Positions 28,352 through 40,402 of a stretch of 64,000 nucleotides of DNA are shown here, piece after piece. Numbering within the stretch: position 1 is the first letter of the stretch; the number at the start of each line of letters is the position of its first letter. Source of the DNA: Arthrobacter tumbae (lineage in GTDB: Bacteria > Actinomycetota > Actinomycetes > Actinomycetales > Micrococcaceae); assembly GCF_016907495.1 (NCBI RefSeq), contig NZ_JAFBCC010000001.1, positions 496,001-560,000 on the forward strand, in the 5' to 3' direction. The notes under the pieces were generated by a model, which saw nothing but the letters and a program-made list of their open reading frames with translations, had not been told where the DNA came from and ran no database searches. Both the position numbers and the translations under genes were made by a program.

Positions 28352-29941
28352 ATGTCCAATATCATTCGACAGCCGTGCGACGAGGGTGTTCTGCGTTCCG
28401 GAGGCACCGGATCGCCGTGTACGCCGCGCGTTGGAATGTGGGTACTGACAGCGACGATCCTGGGTTCATCGATGGGTTTCATCGACGGATCGGTGGTCAA
28501 CGTCGCACTGCCCGCCATTCAGCAGGAATTGGGTGCCACCGCAGTGGACGCTCTCTGGATCGTGGAGTCGTATGCGCTGTTCCTGGCCGCCCTGCTGCTG
28601 CTCGGGGGTTCGTTGGGAGACCACTTCGGACGGCGCCGGATCTTCGCGGCCGGAGTCGGGCTTTTTGCCCTGGCCTCCGTGTGGTGCGGTTTGGCTCCCG
28701 ATCCCGGGCAGTTGATCCTCGCGAGGGCGGTGCAGGGGGTTGGAGGGGCCATGCTGATTCCCGGCTCGCTGGCGATCATCAGTGCCTCCTTTGACGAGAA
28801 CCGGCGCGGCAAGGCCATCGGCACGTGGGCGGCCTTCTCCGGCATGACCTCCGTGCTGGGACCGGTACTTGGCGGGTATCTGGTTGACACTCTCTCCTGG
28901 CGGTGGGTGTTCCTCATCAACATTCCTCTTGCCGCTGCGGTGCTCATCATTACACTCACCCGGGTGCCGGAGAGCCGCGATGAGGCGGCTGGCCGGCTGG
29001 ATCCGTGGGGCGCCGTGCTGGCCACCGTCGGGCTCGGCGGCCTGGTGTTCGGGCTGCTTGAAGCGTCGACACTCGGTTTCACGGCACCGGTGGTGGTTGC
29101 TTCGCTGCTGGCCGGCTCAGCTGCGCTGACGGGCTTTGTCATCGTTCAGCACCGGATCCGCGAACCGATGATGCCCCTGTCCCTGTTCCGGAGCCGCAAC
29201 TTCACCGGCGCGAATGTCTTCACGCTGCTGCTCTACTTCGCTCTGGGCGGGGCCCTCTATCTCCTGCCGTTCAACCTTATTCAGGTGCAGGACTACTCAG
29301 CGACGGCGGCCGGCGCGGCGTTCATTCCGGCGATCGTGCTGATGTTTTTCCTGTCCCGCTACACGGGAGCGCTGACCGACAGATTCGGTGCGAAGCTTCC
29401 GCTGGTGACCGGTCCCGCGCTTGCGGCGGTGGGCTTCGGCCTGTTCGCCGTACCGGGAGCCGGCTCGGGATCCTACTGGACCACCTTTTTCCCGGCGGTG
29501 GTGGTGCTTGGGCTCGGGCTGTCCATCCTGGTGCCAAACCTGACCACGGTGGCGCTGAACTCGGTGTCCGGGCAGCGGTCGGGGCTGGCAAGTGGCATCA
29601 ACAACGCGTTCTCCCGGGTTGCCTCCCTGCTTGCCGTCGCCGTGCTGGGGGTGTTGATGTTCGCGGTGTTCAGCCCAGCCCTGGACGCGCAGACGGAACG
29701 CCTTGGACTTTCCGCGGCGCAGCAGGCAGAACTCGAGGCAGCGAAGGTGGACCTGGGAGCCACGCAGTCTCCGGCCGGTGTGCCCCCGGAGACCGCTGCG
29801 GCCATCGAGCAGGCCGTGGATGAGGCGTACGTTGCCGGCTTCCGGGTGTCGATGCTCGTGTGCTCCGGGCTCGCCCTCGCGAGCGCGGTCAGTGCGGCCC
29901 TGCTGATCGAAGGCAAGCGGAAAGTGAGCAAACGACCATAG
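28352..29941 (+). CDS. MFS transporter, DHA2 (EmrB/QacA-like) drug exporter family
   Basis: 529 residues with about 14 membrane segments. FIDGSVVNVALPAIQQELG is the family's first-helix motif, GDHFGRRRIF is motif A, and AVQGVGGAMLIPGSLAII follows. A longer soluble stretch near the C-terminus (about 450-490, Gln/Glu/Ala-rich) precedes the last helix. Proton-driven export of amphipathic compounds is the family role. The ATG at 28352 is preceded by GAGGGG; a downstream ATG at 28436 would also give a full first helix. Confidence 0.9.
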   Translation: MSNIIRQPCDEGVLRSGGTGSPCTPRVGMWVLTATILGSSMGFIDGSVVNVALPAIQQELGATAVDALWIVESYALFLAALLLLGGSLGDHFGRRRIFAAGVGLFALASVWCGLAPDPGQLILARAVQGVGGAMLIPGSLAIISASFDENRRGKAIGTWAAFSGMTSVLGPVLGGYLVDTLSWRWVFLINIPLAAAVLIITLTRVPESRDEAAGRLDPWGAVLATVGLGGLVFGLLEASTLGFTAPVVVASLLAGSAALTGFVIVQHRIREPMMPLSLFRSRNFTGANVFTLLLYFALGGALYLLPFNLIQVQDYSATAAGAAFIPAIVLMFFLSRYTGALTDRFGAKLPLVTGPALAAVGFGLFAVPGAGSGSYWTTFFPAVVVLGLGLSILVPNLTTVALNSVSGQRSGLASGINNAFSRVASLLAVAVLGVLMFAVFSPALDAQTERLGLSAAQQAELEAAKVDLGATQSPAGVPPETAAAIEQAVDEAYVAGFRVSMLVCSGLALASAVSAALLIEGKRKVSKRP

Positions 29942-29993
29942 GGCGCGGGTGAATGGGTAAGGATGGGGTGAGCCGTACAGAGAGGAGCACACC

Positions 29994-31340
29994 GTGAAAC
30001 TGGCGGTCATCGGCGGCGGCGGGTTCCGTGTACCGCTCATCTACCGAGCGCTCTGCTCAGGCACTTTTGCCGGGCTGGTCAATGAAGTCTGCCTGTACGA
30101 CGCCGATTCCTCCCGCACGGCGGCCATCGCCCGTGTCGCCCGGGACCTGCCGCTCCCGCACGGGGCGCAGCCGCCCCGTCTCACCGTGAATGAGCGGTTA
30201 GAGGACGCACTGGCGGGAGCCGACGTCGTCTTCGTTGCCATCCGTCCCGGCGGCGCCGGTGGTCGCGTGCTGGATGAACGGGTAGCGATCGCCGAAGGGC
30301 TGCTGGGACAGGAAACCGTGGGCGCCGGTGGACTGTCCTACGCGCTGCGGTCCATCCCGCAGATGCTCACGGTCGCGGAGGCGATCGTCGCGGCGTGTCC
30401 GGATGCATGGGTCATCAACTTCACCAACCCCGCCGGAATCATCACCGGGGCGCTGCAACCGCTCCTCGGCGGGCGCATCATCGGGATCTGCGACTCGGCC
30501 TCGGGGCTGGTGCGCAGAGCCTCCATCGCAGTCGGAGTGCCGCTGCCGCCCGGTTCCCTGACCGGCGTCGACTATGTGGGCCTGAATCACCTGGGATGGT
30601 TGCGGGCGTTGGAGTACGACGGCGGTGACCTCCTGCCCGCTCTGCTCGCCGACTCTTCCCGGCTGGCGGTCTTCGAGGAAGGCCGGGTGTTCGGTCCGCA
30701 GTTCCTGCACATGCTCGGTGCGCTGCCGAACGAGTACCTCTTCTACTACTACTTCCACGCGGAGGCCCGGCGGTCTGTCGCTGCAGCTCCGGAGACCCGG
30801 GGCGAATCGATTATCCGCCAACAGGACGGTCTTTACCCGGACCTGCTCTCGACCGATAGGCCGTTCGCCGCCTGGGAAGCAGCCCGGCGCTCCCGCGAAG
30901 AGGGGTATCTTGCCGAGGCCCGCACGGCGGAGGAATCCCGCGATGAGGCGGATCTGGCTGGCGGCGGGTATGAGCAGGTCGCCCTCACGGTAATGCGCGC
31001 ACTCGTGCGGGACGAGCCTGCTGAGCTCATCCTCAACATCCGCAACGGGAACGCGATACCCCAGCTGCCCGCCGGCGCCGTCGTGGAGATTCCTGCCCGG
31101 GTCACCGGCCACGGAGTCCGGGCCCTGCCGGTTGGCACGCCAACGCCGCACCAGCTCGGCCTGATATCGCAGGTCCTGGGCGTCGAGCAGGACGTGATTG
31201 CCGCCGTCGTGCAGGGCGACCGGTCACTCGCGCTGCGGGCTTTCGCGCTGCACCCGCTCATCGACTCCGCGCACACCGCGCAGCGGCTGCTCCGCGGGTA
31301 CGAGAAGGCGTTGCCGGGGTTGCGCAGTCTCTGGCGGTAG
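29994..31340 (+). CDS. Glycoside hydrolase family 4, 6-phospho-beta-glucosidase-like
   Basis: 448 residues, GTG start with a strong GAGAGGAG upstream. MKLAVIGGGGFRVPL is the NAD-binding loop; GICDSAS and LNHLGW hold the Cys and His that bind the catalytic metal in GH4 enzymes. GH4 enzymes cleave phospho-glucosides by an NAD-dependent redox mechanism. It lies 52 bases after the MFS gene, possibly co-transcribed. No sugar-specific PTS permease is adjacent. Confidence 0.9.
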   Translation: MKLAVIGGGGFRVPLIYRALCSGTFAGLVNEVCLYDADSSRTAAIARVARDLPLPHGAQPPRLTVNERLEDALAGADVVFVAIRPGGAGGRVLDERVAIAEGLLGQETVGAGGLSYALRSIPQMLTVAEAIVAACPDAWVINFTNPAGIITGALQPLLGGRIIGICDSASGLVRRASIAVGVPLPPGSLTGVDYVGLNHLGWLRALEYDGGDLLPALLADSSRLAVFEEGRVFGPQFLHMLGALPNEYLFYYYFHAEARRSVAAAPETRGESIIRQQDGLYPDLLSTDRPFAAWEAARRSREEGYLAEARTAEESRDEADLAGGGYEQVALTVMRALVRDEPAELILNIRNGNAIPQLPAGAVVEIPARVTGHGVRALPVGTPTPHQLGLISQVLGVEQDVIAAVVQGDRSLALRAFALHPLIDSAHTAQRLLRGYEKALPGLRSLWR

Positions 31341-31432
31341 TTTCGCGCCCGGGGCACCAACCGATCGCAGCCGCCGCGCGACAGGATGCGCACCCGGCCG
31401 TCGTTGCGGACCTCCTCGGCAATGAACAAGTG
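31341..31432 (-). pseudogene. Possible decayed gene fragment (unassigned)
   Basis: The reverse strand reads FIAEEVRNDGRVRILSRGGC followed by DRLVPRARN with strong G/C preference at third positions, as in real genes of this genome. The frame is closed by a TAG just upstream and runs into the antisense of the GH4 gene downstream. I cannot name the family. It looks like an internal scrap of a lost gene at the left edge of the lower-GC patch. The rest of the gap to 31584 shows no gene. Confidence 0.25.
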
Positions 31433-31584
31433 CTATTCGGGTTTATCACCGCAGCTAAATGAGCGCGCAAGCGGCGCTGTTGGTTGGCAGCGCGCGGCCG
31501 ATGGGCACACATCCCTTGAGAGTGCTTGGCGATAAGGCCCAGCCCAGAGACGACCGTGCCGGAGGTGCCCACTACTGTTGAGGC

Positions 31585-32184
31585 ATGTCGTTACGGTCCG
31601 TTCGTTCTTGTTACGGTGCCAGAGCCAATGAGTACATTGAAGTCGTCGGAAGCATCGAGCACGCAGCGATTCCTGATTTGGCGCTAGTCGAAAAATGGGC
31701 GCACGGGATCGAGGGGCTGGTGCTTGATGTCGGATGCGGACCTGGTCAATGGACGCACCACCTCACAAGCATTGGTGTGGATGCAGAGGGCATCGATCCC
31801 GTAGCAGAATTCATCGAAAGTGCGCAGATAACCTATCCCGCAGGCCGCTATCGACTCGGTCGAGCTGAAGCATTGGAGATGGACGCTGGCGTGCTCGGCG
31901 GCGTACTCGCGTGGTATTCGCTCATCCACATCGACCCTGAGCAGATCAGCACTGCGCTCGACGAGTTCGCGCGGTGTATCCGCTCGGGAGGCGGCTTGGC
32001 GCTCGGATTTTTTACCGGCCCGACGCTGGAACCGTTCAATCACGAGATAACCACGGCGTACTACTGGCCCATCGACCTACTGACACGCGAGGTCGAGGCG
32101 GCAGGTTTCACCGTTACGCACACGGAGTCACGGACTGATCGTTCAAAACGAACGCACGGCGCGATCCTTGCCACTCGCCTATGA
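31585..32184 (+). CDS. Class I SAM-dependent methyltransferase (Methyltransf_11/25 type)
   Basis: 199 residues. SAM motif I is VLDVGCGPGQWTHHL, followed by GVDAEGIDPVAEFIESA (motif II) and GVLAWYSLIHIDPEQIS (motif III/IV). The C-terminal part, LLTREVEAAGFTVTHTESR, is typical of small-molecule methyltransferases. Codon use is visibly less GC-rich at third positions than in the neighbouring genes, suggesting recent acquisition. The substrate is unknown. Confidence 0.8.
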   Translation: MSLRSVRSCYGARANEYIEVVGSIEHAAIPDLALVEKWAHGIEGLVLDVGCGPGQWTHHLTSIGVDAEGIDPVAEFIESAQITYPAGRYRLGRAEALEMDAGVLGGVLAWYSLIHIDPEQISTALDEFARCIRSGGGLALGFFTGPTLEPFNHEITTAYYWPIDLLTREVEAAGFTVTHTESRTDRSKRTHGAILATRL

Positions 32185-32262
32185 ATTCGACTGGCTCAGA
32201 AACGATCGTTCTTGCGGGACGAGTCGAACTGAATCAGATGAAGCACTTCTTAGAGCCTTGCC

Positions 32263-32682
32263 TCACGACTCTGATGAGAGGAATTCCAGTCTGTTGCCGT
32301 TGTTGTCAGGCAAGTAGAAGCGCCGCATATTGGGAAGGTTCTCATCCCACTCAGGCGTCAATCCATGTGCCTCAACCTGGGCTGCCAAGGCGTCGAGATC
32401 GTGAACCAGGATGCCGGGGTGAGCCTTCTTCTGCGGCCTGAAATCTTCTTCTACACCTAAATGAATCTCGAGGCTATCCGCCCGTACCCAAAGGCCGCCT
32501 CGCGCTGCCAGTACCGGTGGTTTCTCCACTTCGGTAAGTCCAAGAATGTCGATATAGAATCTTCGGCAGTCGTCCTCGCCGCCCGGTGGCAAAGCGAGTT
32601 GGACATGATGCAAGCCCAATTTGAAAGGGGTTTCAGCAGGGTCATCGTCGTACCGATCAACTGACATGGCTCTACCAATCAT
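32263..32682 (-). CDS. VOC family protein (glyoxalase/bleomycin-resistance fold)
   Basis: 139 residues. LGLHHVQLALPPGGEDDCRRFY with DILGLTEVEK is the typical start of a vicinal-oxygen-chelate domain, and the C-terminal part MRRFYLPDNNGNRLEFL provides the last metal-side strand. It covers one complete set of the beta-alpha-beta-beta-beta repeats, so it should dimerise. It may be an enzyme or a binding protein. A second ATG five codons in is an alternative start. Confidence 0.82.
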   Translation of the reverse strand: MIGRAMSVDRYDDDPAETPFKLGLHHVQLALPPGGEDDCRRFYIDILGLTEVEKPPVLAARGGLWVRADSLEIHLGVEEDFRPQKKAHPGILVHDLDALAAQVEAHGLTPEWDENLPNMRRFYLPDNNGNRLEFLSSES

Positions 32683-32769
32683 CGCGGGACCATTTCAACT
32701 CCTACCCTAATCCCAGCACGTAGGGGCAGTCCTTGCTCCCATGCCGATCATTTTGTGGGAGTGCTCCTC

Positions 32770-32946
32770 TTACCGCGACGAAACAGTCCTCGGAAGGTCT
32801 TCGGCGTACTCTGTAAGCGCTCTTCCATAGCCACCGAGCGTAGGAATGAGGGCGTTCAGAGCAGTCTGCAAAGCATCTCCGTAACGGCCTTCGTCATACA
32901 ACGCTAGGGCGAGAAACGCCTTGCGCGCCGCTTCGTCATCGCCCCA
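32770..32946 (-). pseudogene. C-terminal remnant of a tetratricopeptide-repeat protein
   Basis: The frame reads [20 protein letters not shown] and then RYGDALQTALNALIPTLGGY, matching the last TPR unit of small TPR proteins common in Micrococcaceae. The expected 60-70 upstream residues are missing: similarity stops at about 32946, exactly where the 3' end of the MazF-like toxin gene (stop at 32936-32938) begins. No N-terminal half is found on the other side of the toxin-antitoxin pair. The gene appears truncated by the event that brought in the mazEF-like genes. Confidence 0.55.
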
Positions 32947-33289
32947 GCTGCAGGTGGAGGCGCAATGCGTCATCGAGCTGTGCCATGACGTCCGCTGGAG
33001 CTCGCCCAAGGACCGCGCCCAGCCGCTCGACCGCGATCGAGCGGACCTGCTCCGCCTGGGCTTTGGAATCCTGCCGCAGGCCGGTCGAAGCGGCGGGCAA
33101 CAACGTCTGGAACGGGAAGATTCGGTCGGTATTGCTGGTGACCGGTACGACGGTGATCACGCCACGGCCGAGCCGCGCCGCGATCGAGTTCGCTCGATCG
33201 TTGCTGACGATGACTGCCGGCCGTCGTTTGTTGGCCTCGCTCCCACGCACAGGGTCCAGATCGATGAGCCGGATCTCACCGCGTAGCAT
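32936..33289 (-). CDS. MazF-like endoribonuclease toxin
   Basis: 117 residues from the ATG at 33289. [32 protein letters not shown] and [18 protein letters not shown] are the PemK/MazF core, and [17 protein letters not shown] carries the conserved end. MazF toxins cleave mRNA at short sequences. The gene overlaps its antitoxin by 14 bases, which supports coupled translation. Confidence 0.9.
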   Translation of the reverse strand: MLRGEIRLIDLDPVRGSEANKRRPAVIVSNDRANSIAARLGRGVITVVPVTSNTDRIFPFQTLLPAASTGLRQDSKAQAEQVRSIAVERLGAVLGRAPADVMAQLDDALRLHLQLGR

Positions 33290-33506
33290 CAGCAAGCCCG
33301 TCGGCTGCGGTCATGCTCCACGCCGCCTGTTCATCTGATGCTTCCCACTCGTTCCAAGCGGCTTCGTAGTCCTGCTCCAGTTCGGGCAGGCGGAGCATGC
33401 GCACGGCATGGTGCAACGCGGCCGACCTCGAGGGAAGGCCAGCGGTGCGGACGAACTCGTCGAGGATGGCTACATCCTCCTCAGGCAGACTGACGCTAAG
33501 TTTCAT
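33276..33506 (-). CDS. Ribbon-helix-helix antitoxin (MazE-like)
   Basis: 76 residues. [20 protein letters not shown] is the ribbon and first helix of a CopG/RHH DNA-binding domain, and [13 protein letters not shown] is the second helix. The C-terminal 35 residues ([17 protein letters not shown]) are acidic and aromatic, the part expected to occupy the toxin groove. It lies directly upstream of the toxin, and a palindrome just ahead of its start is a likely autoregulatory operator. Confidence 0.87.
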   Translation of the reverse strand: MKLSVSLPEEDVAILDEFVRTAGLPSRSAALHHAVRMLRLPELEQDYEAAWNEWEASDEQAAWSMTAADGLADATR

Positions 33507-33516
33507 ACCCTCATGC

Positions 33517-33526
33517 TACCGCGGTA
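33517..33526. promoter_or_regulatory. Candidate operator of the MazEF-like pair
   Basis: TACCGCGGTA is a perfect 10-base palindrome starting 11 bases upstream of the antitoxin start codon. RHH antitoxins usually repress their own operon through short palindromes at this position. Confidence 0.4.
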
Positions 33527-33618
33527 CTACTGAGGTGAGCCATCCCGCACAATCCCTATTCGAACCGTGCTCGGGATGACCTTTCCCTGCGACCAACGCC
33601 TCGGGGTAAGGGTAGTTA

Positions 33619-34665
33619 CTATGCCTCGAGCGCCTTGGCCCACAGGTTGATGTCCGACTCCACGGCGAACTCGTCGATCGCGTGCAGCTCGCTCTCACTG
33701 AAGTCGAGGTTGTTGATCGCACCCACGCTGTCCTCGAGCTGTTTCACGCTCGACGCACCGATCAGTGCCGACGTGATGGGCGAGCCCTTGCCCTGCGGAC
33801 GCAGGATCCACGCGATAGCCATCTGGGCCAGCGTCTGCCCCCGGGACTCCGCAATGCCGTTCAGGCCGCGCACCCGCCGCAGGTTGTCCTCGGACAGGTG
33901 GTCCTCCGACAGCGACTTGTTCGACGCCGCACGAGAACCCTCCGGCACCCCGTTCAGGTACTTGCTGGTCAGCAGGCCCTGGGCCAGCGGTGAGAACGCA
34001 ATCGAACCGGCGCCGGTCTGCTCCAGAACCTCGGGCAGGTTGGGCTCGCCGTTCTCCACCCAGCGGTTCAGCATGGAGTAGGAGGGCTGGTGGATGAGCA
34101 GAGGCGTGCCGAGGTCGCGCAGGATCGCCGCTGCCTCAGCCGTCTTCTCCGGGGAGTACGAGGAGATGCCGGCGTAGAGCGCCCGCCCGGACCGCACTGC
34201 GGTATCCAGTGCACCCATGGTCTCCTCGAGCGGAGTTTCCGGGTCTGGCCGGTGGCTGTAGAAGATGTCGACGTAGTCCAGCCCCATGCGGTTCAGCGAC
34301 TGGTCGAGGCTGGCGAGCAGGTACTTGCGTGAACCGAAGTTGCCGTACGGGCCGGGCCACATGTCGTAGCCGGCCTTGCTTGAGATGACCAGTTCGTCGC
34401 GGAACGGTTTGAAGTCGTCCTTGAGGTGCCGGCCGAAGTTGGTCTCCGCCGAGCCATAGGGAGGCCCATAGTTGTTCGCAAGGTCGAAGTGGTTGACGCC
34501 GAGGTCGAACGCCCGCCGCAGGATGGCACGCTGCACATCGAACGGCTTGTCATCACCGAAGTTGTGCCACAGCCCAAGAGAGACGGCCGGCAGGTGCAAC
34601 CCGCTGCGTCCCACTCGTCGGTACGGCATGGTGTCATAGCGGTTCTCCGCGGGGTGAAAGGTCAT
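33619..34665 (-). CDS. Aldo/keto reductase, YghZ (L-glyceraldehyde 3-phosphate reductase) type
   Basis: 348 residues. The AKR14 pattern is clear: YRRVGRSGLHLPAVSLGLWHNFG at the start, DLANNYGPPYGSAE with the catalytic Tyr, VISSKAGYDMWPGPYG with the catalytic Lys, and a C-terminal SALIGASSVKQLEDSV NADP-binding segment. YghZ relatives reduce L-glyceraldehyde 3-phosphate or methylglyoxal with NADPH. It starts four bases after the stop of the flavin monooxygenase gene and so belongs to that transcript. Confidence 0.92.
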   Translation of the reverse strand: MTFHPAENRYDTMPYRRVGRSGLHLPAVSLGLWHNFGDDKPFDVQRAILRRAFDLGVNHFDLANNYGPPYGSAETNFGRHLKDDFKPFRDELVISSKAGYDMWPGPYGNFGSRKYLLASLDQSLNRMGLDYVDIFYSHRPDPETPLEETMGALDTAVRSGRALYAGISSYSPEKTAEAAAILRDLGTPLLIHQPSYSMLNRWVENGEPNLPEVLEQTGAGSIAFSPLAQGLLTSKYLNGVPEGSRAASNKSLSEDHLSEDNLRRVRGLNGIAESRGQTLAQMAIAWILRPQGKGSPITSALIGASSVKQLEDSVGAINNLDFSESELHAIDEFAVESDINLWAKALEA

Positions 34666-34669
34666 GAAT

Positions 34670-36277
34670 TCATCCTAGGTCGCTAGTGGGCCCAGCCCCG
34701 AACCATTGATCGGGCAGATGCGCACGTAACCGCGACACCGCGGTATGCATCGGCGCCGCTCCCGCTACGAATCCGTCCGGACGCACGAGGTAGCACAGCC
34801 CCTCCTGAAGCCCCTTGCCGCCCGCCGCGGGAAATGAATGGACCGGCACTTTCAGGCCATGCCCGACGGCGGCAGCCACCTCCGCATCCACCTCGCCATA
34901 AGTGTGCACCTGCCAGGTTGCAGAGCGCAGAACTTCGAAATTCGGCCCGGTCCACGGCAGCCTCCTGCCAATCACCCGGCCGCGGCGCGTCCGGTGTGCG
35001 CGCGGTTTGCTGCCAGGATCGGGAGCCGACCCGGCGGCGTCGTTCGTTGGTTTATCAGAAGAGGTACCGTCAGGAGAGAAGCCGTCCATCCAGTAGTGGA
35101 TGCGGATCTGGGACAGGTAGCCGAAGAGCCTGGGCGCGATGGGCAAGCGCGGAAGAAGCCGGATAGCCGCAGGGGCCAAGAGGCGCGGAGCGATGCGCCG
35201 GACGGTGCGGGCCAGCCGGCGGTCAGAGGTCACGAGGCCGAATACACGGTCAGTGCTGTTGACCAGGCGAAGCGCCACCGGGCGTCGCTCAGCCTCGTAC
35301 CGGTCAAGCAGGGACTCCGACGCGCGCCCCTGAATCACTTCCGCCAGCTTGAACGCCAGATTGTGCGCATCCTGGAGGCCGGTGTTCATTCCCTGCGCGC
35401 CGACCGGGGAATGGACATGCCCGGCGTCCCCCGCAAGGAAGACCGGACCCTCCCGGAAACGGGCAGCAACGCGGTGGTGGATCCGGTACGTGGAGAACCA
35501 GAGCGACTCCCGGTAGGTAATGCCAAACACGGTATCGAGCCGTTGCCGCGCGAGCGACTCGGGCACGTCCTCACCGCCTGCGGTGCGCAGCACACCGAGC
35601 AGCCGGTGATGACCTCCCGGCCCCATGGGAAAACCGAGCAGGAACTCTTCGGCCCCGAAGCGCAGGTTCACGCTGTCCCCGGCCACGCCGGAGACACCGC
35701 TGACGTCCGCCACATAGAACGTGTGCTCGTTGGTCAGCCCCTCGAACGGAATCCCAGCAATCTTCCGGACGGCCGACGAGCCACCATCCGCCCCGACACA
35801 GAAACGCTCACGGACGCTCAGTAAACCGGCGGGCCCGCTGCACTCGGCGGTCACACCGCCGGCGTCCGGGGTCAGGTTGACCAGCGCGTGCTGCCATTCG
35901 ACGGTTCCACCCAGTTCCTGCAGGCGGTCGAGCAGGATGCTCTCATTCCTGCTCTGCTCCAGGATGTGGAGTCCCGGATAGGGCATCAGCCCGGCACCGA
36001 ACCGGCCGATCGGCACGGCGCCGAAGGACCGGCTCTCGTAGCCTGGACGGATTTTCACTGCCGAATAGCCCTCGGCGAGTACCCGGTCCACGACGCCCAG
36101 CTGGTCATAAATTTCCATGCTCCGCGAATGGACGCCGAGCGCCCTGGATTCCCGGGTGGGCCCGTCCTTGCCGTCCACAAGTATGGCATCGACACCGAGT
36201 TTGGCCAGCCAGGCGGCGAGCATCAGGCCGGTGGGACCGGATCCGACCACAAGCACATCCGTGCTGACCTCGCGCAT
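34670..36277 (-). CDS. FAD-dependent aromatic monooxygenase (PheA/TfdB-like)
   Basis: 535 residues. It has a GSGPTGLMLAAWLAKLGV dinucleotide-binding start, a DG-type motif (CVGADGGSSAVRKIAGI) and GPVFLAGDAGHVHSPVGAQG with GMNTGLQDAHNLAFKL, the second FAD signature of phenol or polyketide hydroxylases. A C-terminal thioredoxin-like domain of about 150 residues follows. NAD(P)H-dependent hydroxylation of an aromatic substrate is likely; which one is unknown. It lies 13 bases downstream of treZ, an unexpected neighbour for a trehalose operon. Confidence 0.88.
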   Translation of the reverse strand: MREVSTDVLVVGSGPTGLMLAAWLAKLGVDAILVDGKDGPTRESRALGVHSRSMEIYDQLGVVDRVLAEGYSAVKIRPGYESRSFGAVPIGRFGAGLMPYPGLHILEQSRNESILLDRLQELGGTVEWQHALVNLTPDAGGVTAECSGPAGLLSVRERFCVGADGGSSAVRKIAGIPFEGLTNEHTFYVADVSGVSGVAGDSVNLRFGAEEFLLGFPMGPGGHHRLLGVLRTAGGEDVPESLARQRLDTVFGITYRESLWFSTYRIHHRVAARFREGPVFLAGDAGHVHSPVGAQGMNTGLQDAHNLAFKLAEVIQGRASESLLDRYEAERRPVALRLVNSTDRVFGLVTSDRRLARTVRRIAPRLLAPAAIRLLPRLPIAPRLFGYLSQIRIHYWMDGFSPDGTSSDKPTNDAAGSAPDPGSKPRAHRTRRGRVIGRRLPWTGPNFEVLRSATWQVHTYGEVDAEVAAAVGHGLKVPVHSFPAAGGKGLQEGLCYLVRPDGFVAGAAPMHTAVSRLRAHLPDQWFGAGPTSDLG

Positions 36278-36290
36278 GGCGACGCCTTTC

Positions 36291-38041
36291 CTAAACCTTC
36301 ACGATCGCGGTCCCGTGCGCCGGAAGCGAGACCGTGCCGTCCCCGATCGACTCCCCTGGTTCGGTGCTGAGCAGGACCTTCTTCGCGGCCACCGGAATTT
36401 CCCGCTCGCCGTCAGCAAAATTCACGACGACGGCGGTGCCTCCCCGATGGAGCACCAGCCAGCGCTTGTCCTCGTCGAAGCTGACTTTCACTGACGTGAA
36501 GTCCGGGTTGTGCAGGTCCTTGTTCTTCCGGCGCAGCGCGATCAGGTCCCGGTAGATGTTCAGGAGGCGTGCCTGTTCCGGGCGCTCCTGCTCTGTCCAG
36601 TTGAGTTTCGCGGAGACGAACGTCTCCGGATCCTGGGGATTGGGCACCGTGTCCGGGTCCCAACCCATCTTCTCGAACTCCCTCAAGCGTCCTTCCGCCG
36701 TCGCCTTCCCGAGCTCCGGCTCCGGATGCGAAGTGAAGAACGGCCACGGCGTAAGCGCGCCGTACTCCTCCCCCATGAACAGCATCGGCGTGAAGGGCCC
36801 GGCGATGTTGAGTACCGCCGCCTGCGCCAGCTGTGCGGTGTTGAGCGAGGCGCTGATCCGGTCACCGGCAGCGCGGTTGCCGATCTGGTCGTGGTTCTGC
36901 GTACAGACCACGAGCTGGTGCAGGCTGTGCCTGGCCGGGTCAATTGGACGCCCATGTGAACGCTCGCGGAAGGATGACCAGGTTCCGTTGTGGAAGAAGC
37001 CTTCCGTATAGACCTTCGCCAGCGCACCGATTGAGTCGAAGTCCTCGTAGTAGCCCACCGTCTCCCCCGTGACGTTGACGTGGGCCGCGTGGTGGAAGTC
37101 ATCGCTCCACTGCCCGGCCAGGCCGTAGCCGCCGACGCTGCGCGGTGCGATGAGCCTCGCGTTGTTGAGGTCAGACTCCGCGATGAGGAACAGCGGCTTG
37201 CCGAGCTCCGCGGCGCACCGGTCCGTCTCCACCGCAAACTCCTCGAGGATGTGGATGGCCCGCTCATCATGCAGGGCGTGCACAGCATCCAGACGCAGCC
37301 CGTCCACGTGGTAGTCCCGGAACCACATCAGCAGGTTCTCAATCACATACCGGCGGACCTCATCGGACAGCGGGCCGTCCAGGTTGAGCGAGTCGCCCCA
37401 GGTGTTGGATTTGCCCTCGGTCAGGTACGGAGCGAACATGCCAAGGTAGTTCCCACTGGGGCCCAGGTGATTGTGGACGACGTCCTGGATGACACCGAGC
37501 CCGCGTTGATGCGCTGCGTCGACAAACCGCTGGTAGGCCTCGGGCCCCCCATAGGTTTCCTGGACTGCGTACCAGAGGACGCCGTCGTAGCCCCAGTTAT
37601 GGGTGCCGTTGAAGGCGTTGACGGGCAGCAGTTCGACGTACTGCACGCCCAGGCCCGCCAGGTAGTCGAGCTTCCCGATCGCAGCGTCCAGCGTGCCTTC
37701 CGGCGTGAACGTACCGATGTGCATCTCATAGATGACGTTTCCGTCCAGCCCGGGGGAAACCCAGCCGCTGTCGCCCCAAGAGTAGGCACCGGCGTCGAAC
37801 GTGCGGGAGAGCTTGTGCACCCCTTCCGGCTGCCGGCGGGACCGGGGATCCGGGACCGGCTTCTCGGCGCCGTCGATCAGGTAGCCGTAGTCCACCTCAC
37901 CGCCGGCGGGAGCGCCGGGCGCGGTCCACCAGTCACCCTCGCCGGAGACCATCGCGTATTCGGTTCCGTCAGCCAGCAGCGTTACGGACTGCGCCTTCGG
38001 CGCCCAGACATCAAACCTTGAGCGTGCTGCGAACGTCGGAT

Positions 38042-38045
<4 letters not shown>
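36291..38045 (-). CDS. treZ: Malto-oligosyltrehalose trehalohydrolase
   Basis: 584 residues. It has an N-terminal CBM48-like domain ([17 protein letters not shown]), a GH13 barrel with [16 protein letters not shown], the nucleophile region [10 protein letters not shown] and the acid/base LIAESDLN, and a C-terminal beta domain. It releases trehalose from maltooligosyl-trehalose. Its ATG overlaps the treY stop (ATGA). Together with TreY and TreX it completes the glycogen-to-trehalose route. Confidence 0.95.
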
Positions 38046-40357
<2,312 letters not shown>

Positions 40358-40402
40358 GGTGTTCCTCCTGTAGGTGGGGTGGTTCTGACTGGCCCGGAAA
40401 GA

